A stretch of 64,000 nucleotides of DNA from Shinella yambaruensis (GTDB lineage: Bacteria > Pseudomonadota > Alphaproteobacteria > Rhizobiales > Rhizobiaceae): positions 1-64,000 of the forward strand of contig NZ_JALJCK010000006.1 of the NCBI RefSeq assembly GCF_022899355.1. Reading direction: 5' to 3'. Below the pieces are notes generated by a model, which had not been told where the DNA came from, ran no database searches, and saw nothing but the letters and a program-made list of their open reading frames with translations. Position numbers and translations under genes: made by a program. Below, in pieces: positions 53,229 to 61,789 of the stretch (its first letter is position 1; every line of letters begins with the position of its first letter).

Positions 53229-53551
53229 TGTCCCTCACAGATCTGCGCCGGACATCGGCCCGGGATGGTTTCCCGGCAAGGATGAAATGCGGTATCGGAA
53301 AATGAGGCGGGCCAAGGCGAGAGTGTCGGATGCGACCGGCAATTGCAACGCGTTTCTGTTGCAAAAGGCTGCCGCTTCGCGCAATCTTGAAAGCGCTTTG
53401 AGCGCTGCAACAAACGGCATGCCCTGTCGGTGCGGCGCAGTCTATTTTTTGCGATTGACTGCCATATATGAAATGCTTTGCCGGGACTGGCTTTCCCAAA
53501 CGTGGTGAAAATGCCGCCATGGCTTCCCGCACAGAACGAAAGGGTTATCTC
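53229..53551. other. Divergent intergenic region without a gene (323 nt)
   Basis: It separates the DUF4126 gene (minus) from the osmoprotectant operon (plus) and should carry both promoters. The stretch 53390-53480 is AT-richer, with the palindrome AGCGCTTTGAGCGCT at about 53392-53406, a T-run near 53444-53450 and TTGACT at 53455-53460. I could not assign a -10 element with good spacing, and I see no convincing small gene or RNA. Confidence 0.5.
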
Positions 53552-54463
53552 ATGCGTCCAGTTGTCAAATTCCTCGGAGCAGCTCTGGCCCTCGGGCTTG
53601 CGGCCGGTGCTGCCCAGGCCCAGGTCGTGGTCTCCTCTAAGATCGATACCGAGGGCGGCGTGCTCGGCAACATCATCCTCTCGGTGCTGAATGCCAACGG
53701 CATCGAGACGACGGACCGCGTGCAGCTCGGCGCGACGCCGGTCGTGCGCCAGGCGATCATCGCCGGCGAGATCGACATCTATCCGGAATACACCGGCAAT
53801 GCCGCCTTCTTCTTCGAAAAGGCCGAGGACCCCGCCTGGAAGGACGCGGCCAAGGCCTATGAACTGGCCAAGACGCTCGATTTCGACGCCAACAAGCTCG
53901 TCTGGCTGACGCCGTCCCCTGCCAACAACACCTGGGCGATCGCGCTGCGCAAGGACGTCGCCGAGCCGAACAAGCTGGTGACCCTGAGCGATTTCGGCAA
54001 ATATGTCGCTGATGGCGGCCAGGTGGTGCTTGCCGCTTCCTCCGAATTCGTGAACTCGGCCGCGGCGCTGCCGGCCTTCCAGACGACCTACAACTTCACC
54101 TTGAAGCCGGAACAGCTCATCACGCTTTCCGGCGGCGATACGGCCGCGACGATCGCGGCGGCCGCCAACCAGACGAACGGTGCGAATGCCGCCATGGTCT
54201 ATGGCACGGATGGCGGCATTGCGCCGTCGGGCCTCGTGGTTCTGGAAGATGACAAGGGCGTGCAGCCGGTCTACCAGCCGGCGCCGATCATCCGCGAGGC
54301 GGTGCTGAAGGCTAATCCGCAGATCGAGGAGATTCTGAAGCCAGTTTTCGAAAAACTCGATCTCGTGACGCTGCAGGATCTCAACGGTCGCGTCCAGGTC
54401 GGCGGCGAGCCGGCCAAGGCCGTTGCCGAGGACTTCCTGAAGAAGAACGGCTTCATCAAGTAA
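53552..54463 (+). CDS. Osmoprotectant ABC transporter substrate-binding protein (OsmF/YehZ-like)
   Basis: A 303-residue periplasmic binding protein of the OpuAC/YehZ class. Signal peptide about 1-24 (ending GAAQA), followed by QVVVSSKIDTEGGVLGNIILSVL. DIYPEYTGNAAFFFEK and LVWLTPSPANNTWAIA are hallmark stretches. It binds compounds such as glycine betaine or choline for the importer encoded downstream. Upstream in-frame codons to 53468 lack a good start. Confidence 0.92.
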   Translation: MRPVVKFLGAALALGLAAGAAQAQVVVSSKIDTEGGVLGNIILSVLNANGIETTDRVQLGATPVVRQAIIAGEIDIYPEYTGNAAFFFEKAEDPAWKDAAKAYELAKTLDFDANKLVWLTPSPANNTWAIALRKDVAEPNKLVTLSDFGKYVADGGQVVLAASSEFVNSAAALPAFQTTYNFTLKPEQLITLSGGDTAATIAAAANQTNGANAAMVYGTDGGIAPSGLVVLEDDKGVQPVYQPAPIIREAVLKANPQIEEILKPVFEKLDLVTLQDLNGRVQVGGEPAKAVAEDFLKKNGFIK

Positions 54464-54472
54464 GGTGCGGTT

Positions 54473-54498
54473 GTCCTCCGCCCCTGCGGGCGGAGGAC
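54473..54498 (+). terminator. Intercistronic hairpin after the osmF-like gene
   Basis: A perfect 11-bp stem (GTCCTCCGCCC / GGGCGGAGGAC) with a 4-nt loop begins 9 nt after the stop codon. It is followed by CTCTCC rather than a U run. It ends 19 nt before the permease start, so partial attenuation or RNA protection is likely. Confidence 0.7.
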
Positions 54499-54517
54499 CT
54501 CTCCTCGAAAGGCGTTC

Positions 54518-55678
54518 ATGACGTTCCGGATCGACAAGCTCGGCGTGGTGATCGCCGCATTGCTGGCCTATGGCGCCTTTCTGGCGCCTTTCGCCAATTT
54601 TCGGGCCAACCGCATCGTGCCCGGCGAGGCGCGGGGCATCCTGGAGGCGCTTCCCGCCGGGCTCGGTGCGGCGCTGCTCGGCTTTGCCGTCATCGCCATC
54701 GTTGTCGTCGTATTGAAGACGCCGACGGTCTTCCGGCTGCTGCTGGGGCTTGCCGCCTTGCTGGCGCTCGCCATCCTCGTCGGCCTTTCCGCCGGTCACC
54801 TCACGCCGCCGGAAAACACCTATGCTCGCGTCTCGCCGGCCTCCGGCTTCTGGCTGCTGAGCTTTGCCTTCGCGCTGCTGACGGCCGATGCGCTGGCGCG
54901 TCTCCGGCTTTCTCCGCTCGCCCGGGTCGCGCTGCTTGCCGCCGTCGCCGCGGCTGCCGCCGGGCTTCTGGTGTCCGGCGCCTGGGACGGGCTGTCGATC
55001 CTCAAGGAATATGGCAGCCGGGCCGACAGCTTCTGGCTGGAAGCGGGCCGCCATGTCGTCCTGGCGCTCGGCTCGCTTGTCGCCGCCACGCTCGTCGGCC
55101 TGCCGCTCGGCATCCTCTGCCACCGGGTGGAGGCGCTGCGCGCCGGCGTGCTCAACGTGCTGAACATCATCCAGACGATCCCCTCGATCGCGCTCTTCGG
55201 CCTGCTGATCGCCCCGCTCGGCTGGATCGCCGTCCATGTGCCGGGGGCCGCGGCGCTCGGTATTCGCGGCATCGGCGCGGCGCCGGCCTTCATCGCGCTC
55301 TTCCTTTATTCGCTGCTGCCGGTCGTCGCCAACACGGTGGTCGGCCTTGCCGGCGTGCCGCGCGATGCGAATGATGCCGCCCGCGGCATCGGCATGACGG
55401 ATGGCCAGCGCCTCTTCCGCGTCGAGCTGCCGCTTGCCTTCCCCGTCATCCTTACCGGCATCCGTATCGTGCTGGTGCAGAATATCGGCCTTGCGACCAT
55501 CGCGGCGCTGATCGGCGGGGGTGGTTTCGGCGTCTTCGTCTTCCAGGGCATCGGCCAGACGGCGATGGACCTCGTGCTGCTCGGCGCGGTGCCGACCGTG
55601 GCCCTCGCCTTCGCCGCGGCGATCGTGCTCGATGCCGCAACCGAACTTTCCAACCGCAAACCCGGCAGGGCCGCATGA
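54518..55678 (+). CDS. Osmoprotectant ABC transporter permease (YehY-like)
   Basis: A 386-residue permease with an extended N-terminal membrane part (about five helices, residues 10-165) before the usual permease domain, as in YehY/OsmY-type proteins. The domain contains NVLNIIQTIPSIALFGLLIAPLG and RGIGMTDGQRLFRVELPLAFPVI, the ATPase contact. Its end overlaps the ATPase start as ATGA. Confidence 0.92.
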   Translation: MTFRIDKLGVVIAALLAYGAFLAPFANFRANRIVPGEARGILEALPAGLGAALLGFAVIAIVVVVLKTPTVFRLLLGLAALLALAILVGLSAGHLTPPENTYARVSPASGFWLLSFAFALLTADALARLRLSPLARVALLAAVAAAAAGLLVSGAWDGLSILKEYGSRADSFWLEAGRHVVLALGSLVAATLVGLPLGILCHRVEALRAGVLNVLNIIQTIPSIALFGLLIAPLGWIAVHVPGAAALGIRGIGAAPAFIALFLYSLLPVVANTVVGLAGVPRDANDAARGIGMTDGQRLFRVELPLAFPVILTGIRIVLVQNIGLATIAALIGGGGFGVFVFQGIGQTAMDLVLLGAVPTVALAFAAAIVLDAATELSNRKPGRAA

Positions 55679-56613
55679 TCGAGATCGACAGCATCACCAA
55701 GCGCTATGGCGAGACGGCGGTCGTGGACAGCGTCTCGATGACGATCGCGCCGCACACGATCACCGTCATCGTCGGCACGTCCGGTTCCGGCAAGACGACG
55801 CTGATGCGCATGATCAACCGTCTGGTCGAACCGACCTCCGGAACGATCCTGATCGACGGCGCCGACAATCGCTCCATCCCCGGCTACGAGCTGCGCCGCC
55901 GCATCGGCTATGCCATCCAGGGCCACGGCCTTTTCCCGCACCGCACCGTCGCGGAGAACATCGCCACCGTGCCGACCCTGCTCGGCTGGGAGAAATCCCG
56001 CATCGCGGCCAAGGTGAAGGAGCTGCTGTCGCTGTTCCAGCTCGACCCCGCCGCCTTCGGCCCGCGTTATCCGCATGAACTGTCGGGGGGCCAGCAGCAG
56101 CGTGTCGGCGTTGCCCGGGCGCTCGCCGCCGAGCCGAACATCCTCCTGATGGACGAACCTTTCGGCGCGCTCGACCCGGTCATCCGGGCCAAGGCGCAGG
56201 ATGACCTGCTGGCGATCCAGAAGCATTTCGGCACGACCATCGTGCTCGTCACCCATGATATGGAGGAGGCCTTCCACCTCGCCGACCGCATTGCCGTCAT
56301 GGACAAGGGCAGGATCGTGCAATATGCGGCTCCGGAGGAGATGCTGGTGAATCCGGCGACGGATTTCGTCGAGACGCTGATCGGCGCCGGCGAGCGGCCC
56401 TTCCGGCTGTTGTCGATCGGCGCCGTCGCGGATGCGGCAGAGGCCGGCGAGGCGGAGGGCGAGCCGATCGCCGCGGCGTCCAGCCAGCGCGATGCGCTGT
56501 CTGCCCTGCTCTGGTCCGGCCGTGAGGCCCTGCCGGTCGTCGGCGCGGATGGCGCCCGGCTTGGCCGCGTCACGCTTGCCGGCCTTGCCCGGCGCGCCGC
56601 GAGGCCGCAATGA
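55675..56613 (+). CDS. Osmoprotectant ABC transporter ATP-binding protein (YehX-like)
   Basis: A 312-residue ATPase with GTSGSGKTT, LSGGQQQRVGVARAL and ILLMDEPFGALDP, then LVTHDMEEAF. The C-terminal 70 residues extend beyond the ABC domain and would be a small CBS-like remnant. It overlaps the second permease gene by 4 nt. Confidence 0.93.
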   Translation: MIEIDSITKRYGETAVVDSVSMTIAPHTITVIVGTSGSGKTTLMRMINRLVEPTSGTILIDGADNRSIPGYELRRRIGYAIQGHGLFPHRTVAENIATVPTLLGWEKSRIAAKVKELLSLFQLDPAAFGPRYPHELSGGQQQRVGVARALAAEPNILLMDEPFGALDPVIRAKAQDDLLAIQKHFGTTIVLVTHDMEEAFHLADRIAVMDKGRIVQYAAPEEMLVNPATDFVETLIGAGERPFRLLSIGAVADAAEAGEAEGEPIAAASSQRDALSALLWSGREALPVVGADGARLGRVTLAGLARRAARPQ

Positions 56614-57353
56614 AGCGGCTCCTGCCCAATCTCCTGCGGCTGGCGGCACTCCTCGTCCTCATCGCCTTTCTCGTCCAGCCGGCGCTCTTCGAGCCCTTGC
56701 TGAAACCGCTGGTGCAGGCCAATGCGCCGGCCGTCTACAACCAGGGCAGCCTGCTGTCGCTGACGCTTTCGCACCTCGCCACGGTCTTCGCCGCGACGCT
56801 CGCCGCGACCGTCGTCGCCGTCGGGCTCGCCATCCTCGTCACAAGGCCGATCGGCGCGGAATTCCTGCCGCTGTCGCGCAGCCTCGTGAATATCGGCCAG
56901 ACCTTTCCTCCGGTCGCGGTGCTGGCGCTCGCTGTGCCCGCCGTGGGCTTCGGCGAGAAGCCGACGCTGATCGCGCTCTTCCTCTACGGCCTGCTGCCGA
57001 TCTTCGAAAATGCCATGACGGGCCTTTCCACCCTGCCGCCCGCCGTCACGGAGGCCGCGCGCGGCACGGGCATGACCGCCTGGCAGCGGCTTACACGGGT
57101 GGAGCTGCCGCTGGCGCTGCCGGTCATCCTCGCCGGCATCCGCCTCTCCGTCGTCATCAGCCTCGCCACCGCCACCATCGGCTCCACGGTGGCGGCCAAG
57201 ACGCTCGGCGAGGTGATCATCGCCGGACTGCAATCGAACAACCTCGCCTTCGTGCTGCAGGGCGGCCTCGTCGTCGCCGTGCTGGCGGTGCTGATCTATG
57301 ACGGCTTTTCCGCCCTCGAACGGGTGCTGTCGCGCCGGGCGGGACGGGTCTAG
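56610..57353 (+). CDS. Osmoprotectant ABC transporter permease (YehW-like)
   Basis: A 247-residue permease with about six membrane segments and the stretches VNIGQTFPPVAVLALAVP and GMTAWQRLTRVELPLALPVILAGIR. It is the second channel subunit of the importer at 53552-57353. Its stop codon overlaps, tail to tail, the stop of the Dabb gene by 4 nt. Confidence 0.93.
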   Translation: MKRLLPNLLRLAALLVLIAFLVQPALFEPLLKPLVQANAPAVYNQGSLLSLTLSHLATVFAATLAATVVAVGLAILVTRPIGAEFLPLSRSLVNIGQTFPPVAVLALAVPAVGFGEKPTLIALFLYGLLPIFENAMTGLSTLPPAVTEAARGTGMTAWQRLTRVELPLALPVILAGIRLSVVISLATATIGSTVAAKTLGEVIIAGLQSNNLAFVLQGGLVVAVLAVLIYDGFSALERVLSRRAGRV

Positions 57354-57670
57354 CGATCTTCGGTTTCGAGGTCGTAGACGAGGATGCCCTGGATGCCGCC
57401 TTCGGCGGCGGTGACGAGCCGGGCGCCCGTCTGCTTGTGCTCCGGGTCCTCCAGATAGGCGTCCCGCGCGAAACTGTCGGCGAAATCGACGATGAAGCCG
57501 TCGCTGAACCCCTTGTCCATGCCTGCTTCCGGGCTGACATTCACGCCGATATGGACGGCGAGCATGCCCGGCAGGCGATCCTTCAGGGCGTCGATCTCGT
57601 TGAAGAGTTCGGCCTTGTAGGCGGCGGAGATGGTCGGCTTGAAGTGGATGAAGACGCAATGACGGATCAT
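57350..57670 (-). CDS. Dabb-domain (stress-responsive A/B barrel) protein
   Basis: A 106-residue dimeric alpha/beta barrel protein with MIRHCVFIHFKP at the start, DGFIVDFADSFARDAYLEDPEHK in the middle and the usual length. Dabb proteins are stress proteins or small enzymes of unclear reaction. It follows the first GMC gene by 8 nt, so it belongs to the sugar-oxidation operon. Confidence 0.92.
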   Translation of the reverse strand: MIRHCVFIHFKPTISAAYKAELFNEIDALKDRLPGMLAVHIGVNVSPEAGMDKGFSDGFIVDFADSFARDAYLEDPEHKQTGARLVTAAEGGIQGILVYDLETEDR

Positions 57671-57678
57671 GGTTCTAC

Positions 57679-59334
57679 CTACCGGATGTTGGCGCGGGCG
57701 CGCGGGCGCGCGTCGTTGCGTTCATGCAGGAAGACCTGGGCGGGCAGCGCCGGCAGGCCTCGGATGATGTCGGCGCCCTTCTCGCCCACCATGATGGTCG
57801 GCGCATTGGTGTTGCAGGAGGGAACGCGCGGCATGACGGAACTGTCGCAGACGCGCAAACCTTCAAGCCCGTGCACCTTCAAATCGAGCCCGACGACGGC
57901 GTCGGCTCCCGTCCCCATCCTGCAGGTGCCGACCGGGTGGTGGTCCGTCTTGGCGTTGGCGCAGCCGTATTCGAACAGGTCCTCGTCGGTGACGACCTTC
58001 GGTCCCGGCAGGCGCTCGGCCATCACATAGGGTTTCAGCGCCGCCTGCTGCATGATCTCGCGGGCGATCTTCAGCCCTTCGATCGACATTCTGCGGTCGT
58101 GCGGGTCCTCCCAGTAGTTCGGGTCGATCAGCGGCGCGGCGGCGGGATCGGCGGAGGAAAGCCGCACCGTGCCCTTCGAGCGGGGGTGCAGATAGGCCGA
58201 ATTCAGCGTCACGCCGGCGTTCTTCAATCTTTCCACGCCCGCCTCGATGCCGGAGCCGAGGCCGAGATGGAACTGGATGTCCGGTGAGCGCGCATCGGGA
58301 TCGGCATACCAGAAACCGCCCGTCTCGAAGAGCGAGGAGGCGACGGGACCGGAGCGGAAGAGCACATATTGCAGGCCGGCCCAGAGCGTGCGGTGCAGTT
58401 TCGCCACGCCGTCATAGGTGTGATCGCCGGTGCATTCGGAAATCACGAAGAGGTCGAGATGGTCCTGCAGGTTGGAGCCGACTCCCGGCAGGTCGTGCCT
58501 GACCGTGACGCCGACCGATTTCAGGTGGTCGGCCGGGCCGATGCCGGATTGCTGGAGCAGTTTCGGCGAGCCGATGGCCCCCGACGAGACCAGCACCTCG
58601 CGATCCGCGCGGATCGTCTCGACGCCACTGCCCGTGGCCACCTCGACGCCGACGGCGCGCGTTCCTTCCAGCACGATGCGGGCGACGCGGGCGCCGGTGC
58701 GGATGGTGAGGTTCTTCCGGTCCCGGATCGGCGAGAGATAGGAGAGCGAGGCGGAGGAGCGGCGGCGGTTCCGTTGCGTCAACTGGTAGAAGCCGACGCC
58801 GGCCTGCTGGCGGCCGTTGAAATCGTGGTTGTAGGGAATGCCGAGCTCCTGGCCGGCGCGGATATAGGCGTCGCAGATCGGCAGGGCCGAGACCGGCATG
58901 GAAACGCCGAGCGGGCCGCCGTAGGCATGGTAGTCGTCGGCGAAGCGCTGGTTGTCTTCGGCGCGCTTGAAATAGGGCAGGATCTCCCGGTAGCTCCAGC
59001 CCTCGCAGCCGTCCTCGCTGGCCCAGAGGTCGTAGTCGGCGGCGTTGCCGCGGGTATAGAGCTGCGCGTTGATCGAGGAGCCGCCACCGATGACCTTTGC
59101 CTGCGTATAGCGCAGCACGCGGCCCTTCATGTGCTTCTGCGGCACGGTCTCCCAGCCCCAGCTGGCGACGCCCTTGGTCATCTTGGCAAATCCCGCCGGC
59201 ATGTGGAACAGCGGGTTCCGGTCGCCGCCGCCGGCCTCCAGCAGCAGCACGCGCACCGTCGGGTCCTCGGAAAGCCGGTTTGCCAGCACACAGCCGGCGG
59301 GGCCGGCGCCGGTGATGATATAGTCGTAAGTCAT
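57679..59334 (-). CDS. GMC-family oxidoreductase (choline dehydrogenase-like)
   Basis: A 551-residue FAD enzyme of the glucose-methanol-choline family. The FAD motif is YIITGAGPAGCVLANRLSE, followed by AKVIGGGSSINAQLYTRG and SSGAIGSPKLLQQSGIGP; the catalytic His is in KTDHHPVGTCRMG and NTNAPTIMVGEKGAD ends the domain. It resembles BetA-like alcohol dehydrogenases. With the SDR and second GMC protein it probably oxidises an alcohol or polyol; the substrate is unknown. Confidence 0.93.
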   Translation of the reverse strand: MTYDYIITGAGPAGCVLANRLSEDPTVRVLLLEAGGGDRNPLFHMPAGFAKMTKGVASWGWETVPQKHMKGRVLRYTQAKVIGGGSSINAQLYTRGNAADYDLWASEDGCEGWSYREILPYFKRAEDNQRFADDYHAYGGPLGVSMPVSALPICDAYIRAGQELGIPYNHDFNGRQQAGVGFYQLTQRNRRRSSASLSYLSPIRDRKNLTIRTGARVARIVLEGTRAVGVEVATGSGVETIRADREVLVSSGAIGSPKLLQQSGIGPADHLKSVGVTVRHDLPGVGSNLQDHLDLFVISECTGDHTYDGVAKLHRTLWAGLQYVLFRSGPVASSLFETGGFWYADPDARSPDIQFHLGLGSGIEAGVERLKNAGVTLNSAYLHPRSKGTVRLSSADPAAAPLIDPNYWEDPHDRRMSIEGLKIAREIMQQAALKPYVMAERLPGPKVVTDEDLFEYGCANAKTDHHPVGTCRMGTGADAVVGLDLKVHGLEGLRVCDSSVMPRVPSCNTNAPTIMVGEKGADIIRGLPALPAQVFLHERNDARPRARANIR

Positions 59335-59377
59335 GTCTTCGTCCTCAGAAACGTTCGGTGCCGTGCCGGGTGGGGCT

Positions 59378-59486
59378 GCCCCTCATCCGCCTGCCGGCAC
59401 CTTCTCCCCGCAAGCGAGGCGAAGGTATTTGCCGTGCCCTCTCGTCCCCCTCGCCCCGCTTGCGGGGAGAGGGCGGGGTGAGGGGC
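59378..59486. repeat. RIME-like intergenic palindromic element, copy 2
   Basis: It starts GCCCCTCATCCGCCTGCCGG, the same 20 bases as copy 1 (51204), then CACCTTCTCCCCGCAAGCG, and ends GGGTGAGGGGC. It is about 50 nt shorter than copy 1 in the middle. It fills the 162-nt gap between the SDR and GMC genes of one operon, so read-through or an internal processing site is implied. Confidence 0.75.
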
Positions 59487-59496
59487 CAATCCTTGC

Positions 59497-60276
59497 TCAC
59501 AGCCGGCCGATCGACAGCCCGCCGTCGAGATTGATCACCGAGCCGGTGGCGAAGGCGAATTTTCCGGTCGCCAGCGCGGCCGCGGCGGTGCCGATGTCGT
59601 CCGGCTCTCCCCAGCGCTTCATCGGCACCAGGCCGTCATCGATCAGGGTGTCGTATTTCGCCGAGACGCCGGCCGTCATGTCGGAGCGGATGATTCCGGG
59701 GCGGATTTCGAAGACGGAGATGCCCGTCTCCGCCAGCCTGAGCGCCAGCCCCTGGCTGAAGGCGGCAAGCCCCGCCTTGGTCATGCAATAGTCGAGCCGC
59801 TCTGGCGAGGTGAGGCCGGCCGAGACGGAGGTGATGTTGATGATCGAACGTGACCTTGCCGCCTCGTTCGAATGCAGCATCGCCTTCAGCACGGCCTGGG
59901 TGAAGAAGACCGTGCCGCGCAGGTTGGTGGCGACGATCGCGTCGAAATTCTCCGGTGCGAGATCGAGGAAATCGCCGCGCACGACGGAGGCGATCCCGGC
60001 ATTGTTGACGAGGCAGCCGATGGCGCCGAGCTGGTCTTCGACAGCCGCGACCGTTGCTGCATGGCCAGAGAGATCGGCGAGGTCCGCCTTGAGGTAGATC
60101 GCGCGCGCGCCGAGCGTGGCGAGGTCGGCGAGCATGGTGTCGGTCGCCGCATCGCTCCCGCCGATGCCGGTGATGGCGATGTCGAAACCTTCCGCCGCAA
60201 GCGCCCTGGCGATGCCGAAGCCGATGCCGCGGCGGCCGCCGGTGACGATGGCGACGGAGCGTGCGGAGGTCGTCAT
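59497..60276 (-). CDS. SDR-family 3-ketoacyl-ACP-reductase-like dehydrogenase
   Basis: A 259-residue short-chain dehydrogenase. The cofactor motif is VTGGRRGIGFGIA, NNAG is present as LVNNAGIA, and the catalytic Ser and Tyr-x-x-x-Lys are in NITSVSAG and DYCMTKAGL. The end is GSVINLDGGLSIGRL. Its neighbours suggest a sugar or polyol substrate rather than fatty acid. Its ATG overlaps the second GMC stop as ATGA. Confidence 0.92.
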   Translation of the reverse strand: MTTSARSVAIVTGGRRGIGFGIARALAAEGFDIAITGIGGSDAATDTMLADLATLGARAIYLKADLADLSGHAATVAAVEDQLGAIGCLVNNAGIASVVRGDFLDLAPENFDAIVATNLRGTVFFTQAVLKAMLHSNEAARSRSIINITSVSAGLTSPERLDYCMTKAGLAAFSQGLALRLAETGISVFEIRPGIIRSDMTAGVSAKYDTLIDDGLVPMKRWGEPDDIGTAAAALATGKFAFATGSVINLDGGLSIGRL

Positions 60277-61781
60277 GCGGCGAGATCCCTCGAGTGGATG
60301 TGGTCGGCGACGCGCAGTGCCTGGGCGGCGACCGTCAGCGCCGGGTTCACGGCGGCCGATGTCGGCAGGTAGGAGGCGTCGACCACGAAGAGGTTCGGAT
60401 GGTCATAGGCACGGCACCAGATGTCGAGCGGCGCGCTCGCCGGGTCGTTGCCGATGCGCACGGTGCCGCACTGGTGCGAGGGCGTGCGCTTGTCGAAGGC
60501 TCTGGCGAGCACGACGGGAAAGCCCGCCTTCTTCAGCGCAGCCTTGAGCCTGGCGACGAGATCGAGATGGGCCTGCCAGTTGGTTCGCGTCCATTTCAGG
60601 ACGATCCGGTCGCGATCGACCATGATACGGCTTTCGGGATGCGGCAGGTCCTCGCTCATGGCGTAGAAATCGATGGCGCGGGACGCGACCTGTTCCAGCA
60701 GCCACTCCGGCGCGGAGGGCATGTTGGCCTTCAGGATCTTTCCCGAGACGCGGCCGAGAAGCTGCACATTGCCGAGTGGCGGCCCGCCGTTTCCGTCAGA
60801 GAGGTAATAGTCGTTGAAGCCGAAACTCTTCTGGTAGACGGAGGTGTTCCTGTAGAAGGGCGAGAGGCCGATCACGGCGCTCGAATTGTGGTTCATGAAG
60901 TTGCGGCCGACCTGGTCGGAGCTGTTGGCGAGCCCCTTGGGGAAGGCTTCCGAGGCGGAGCGCAGCAGCAGCACGGCGGATTGGACCGCGCCGGCCGAGA
61001 GGATGACGAGTTTCGGCGAAACGCTCTCCGCCACGTCGCCGCGCTGGTAGTGCACCGTCGCGATGGTGCGGCCGTGCGGGGCGGTGGCGAGCCGCGTCAC
61101 CCGGCAATTCGTGCGCAGTTCGACATTCGGATGCTTCAGGGCTTCGGCAAGCGCCACGCTTTCCGCGTCCATCTTGCCGTCGTCGGCGTTCGGATGCGCA
61201 TCCCACGGCGTCTTCGCCTTGGCGAGCCAGCGGTCGATGTCGACGCCGAGCGGCAGCGAATAGGGATGCAGGCCGTTCGCCTTCATTTTTGCGCGCACCT
61301 CGGCGATGGCAGGCTCGTCCGGCACGGGCGGGAAGGGGTAGGGTGCGGAATGGTGCGGTTCGGTGGGATCTTCGCCGAGCGTGCCGCGGACGTTGTAGAG
61401 CTTTTCGGCGGCGCAGTACCACGGCTCCAGCGCTTCATAGGGGAAGGGCCAGGCGGGGGAGACGCCGTCGCGGTGGCGCATCTCCTCGAAGTCCTCCCGG
61501 CGGTAGCGCACCAGCACGGCACCGTAGAATTTCGAGTTGCCGCCGACATTGTAGTAGTTGCCGGGGTTGAAGGCGGTGCCGTCCGCCTCGTACCACATCT
61601 CCTTCGGGCGGAAATGGCCGTGTTGGAAGATGGCGCGCTGGTCGCGGTTTTCCGGGCGGTCGGGCAGGTGATCGCCCGCTTCGAGGATGACGATTTTCGC
61701 GCCCGTCGGGGCGAGCGCGGCGGCCATGGTGGAACCGCCGATGCCCGATCCGATGATGACGATGTCCGGCTGCGTGGTCAT
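60273..61781 (-). CDS. GMC-family oxidoreductase (sugar dehydrogenase-like)
   Basis: A 502-residue flavoprotein with IIGSGIGGSTMAAALAPTGAKI, NVGGNSKFYGAVLVRYR and a C-terminal VDASYLPTSAAVNPALT, the GMC-oxred C-terminal signature. HQCGTVRIGNDP holds a conserved His. It has no signal peptide, so it acts in the cytoplasm. It differs from the first GMC protein in length and motifs and looks like gluconate- or glucose-type dehydrogenases. It follows the ATPase gene by 8 nt. Confidence 0.92.
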   Translation of the reverse strand: MTTQPDIVIIGSGIGGSTMAAALAPTGAKIVILEAGDHLPDRPENRDQRAIFQHGHFRPKEMWYEADGTAFNPGNYYNVGGNSKFYGAVLVRYRREDFEEMRHRDGVSPAWPFPYEALEPWYCAAEKLYNVRGTLGEDPTEPHHSAPYPFPPVPDEPAIAEVRAKMKANGLHPYSLPLGVDIDRWLAKAKTPWDAHPNADDGKMDAESVALAEALKHPNVELRTNCRVTRLATAPHGRTIATVHYQRGDVAESVSPKLVILSAGAVQSAVLLLRSASEAFPKGLANSSDQVGRNFMNHNSSAVIGLSPFYRNTSVYQKSFGFNDYYLSDGNGGPPLGNVQLLGRVSGKILKANMPSAPEWLLEQVASRAIDFYAMSEDLPHPESRIMVDRDRIVLKWTRTNWQAHLDLVARLKAALKKAGFPVVLARAFDKRTPSHQCGTVRIGNDPASAPLDIWCRAYDHPNLFVVDASYLPTSAAVNPALTVAAQALRVADHIHSRDLAA

Positions 61782-61789
61782 GATCTTGC

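Noticed and set aside
53225-55237. 670-codon minus-strand frame opposite osmF-like and permease genes
   Set aside because: Antisense to genes with signal peptide and transporter motifs; no recognisable domain of its own.
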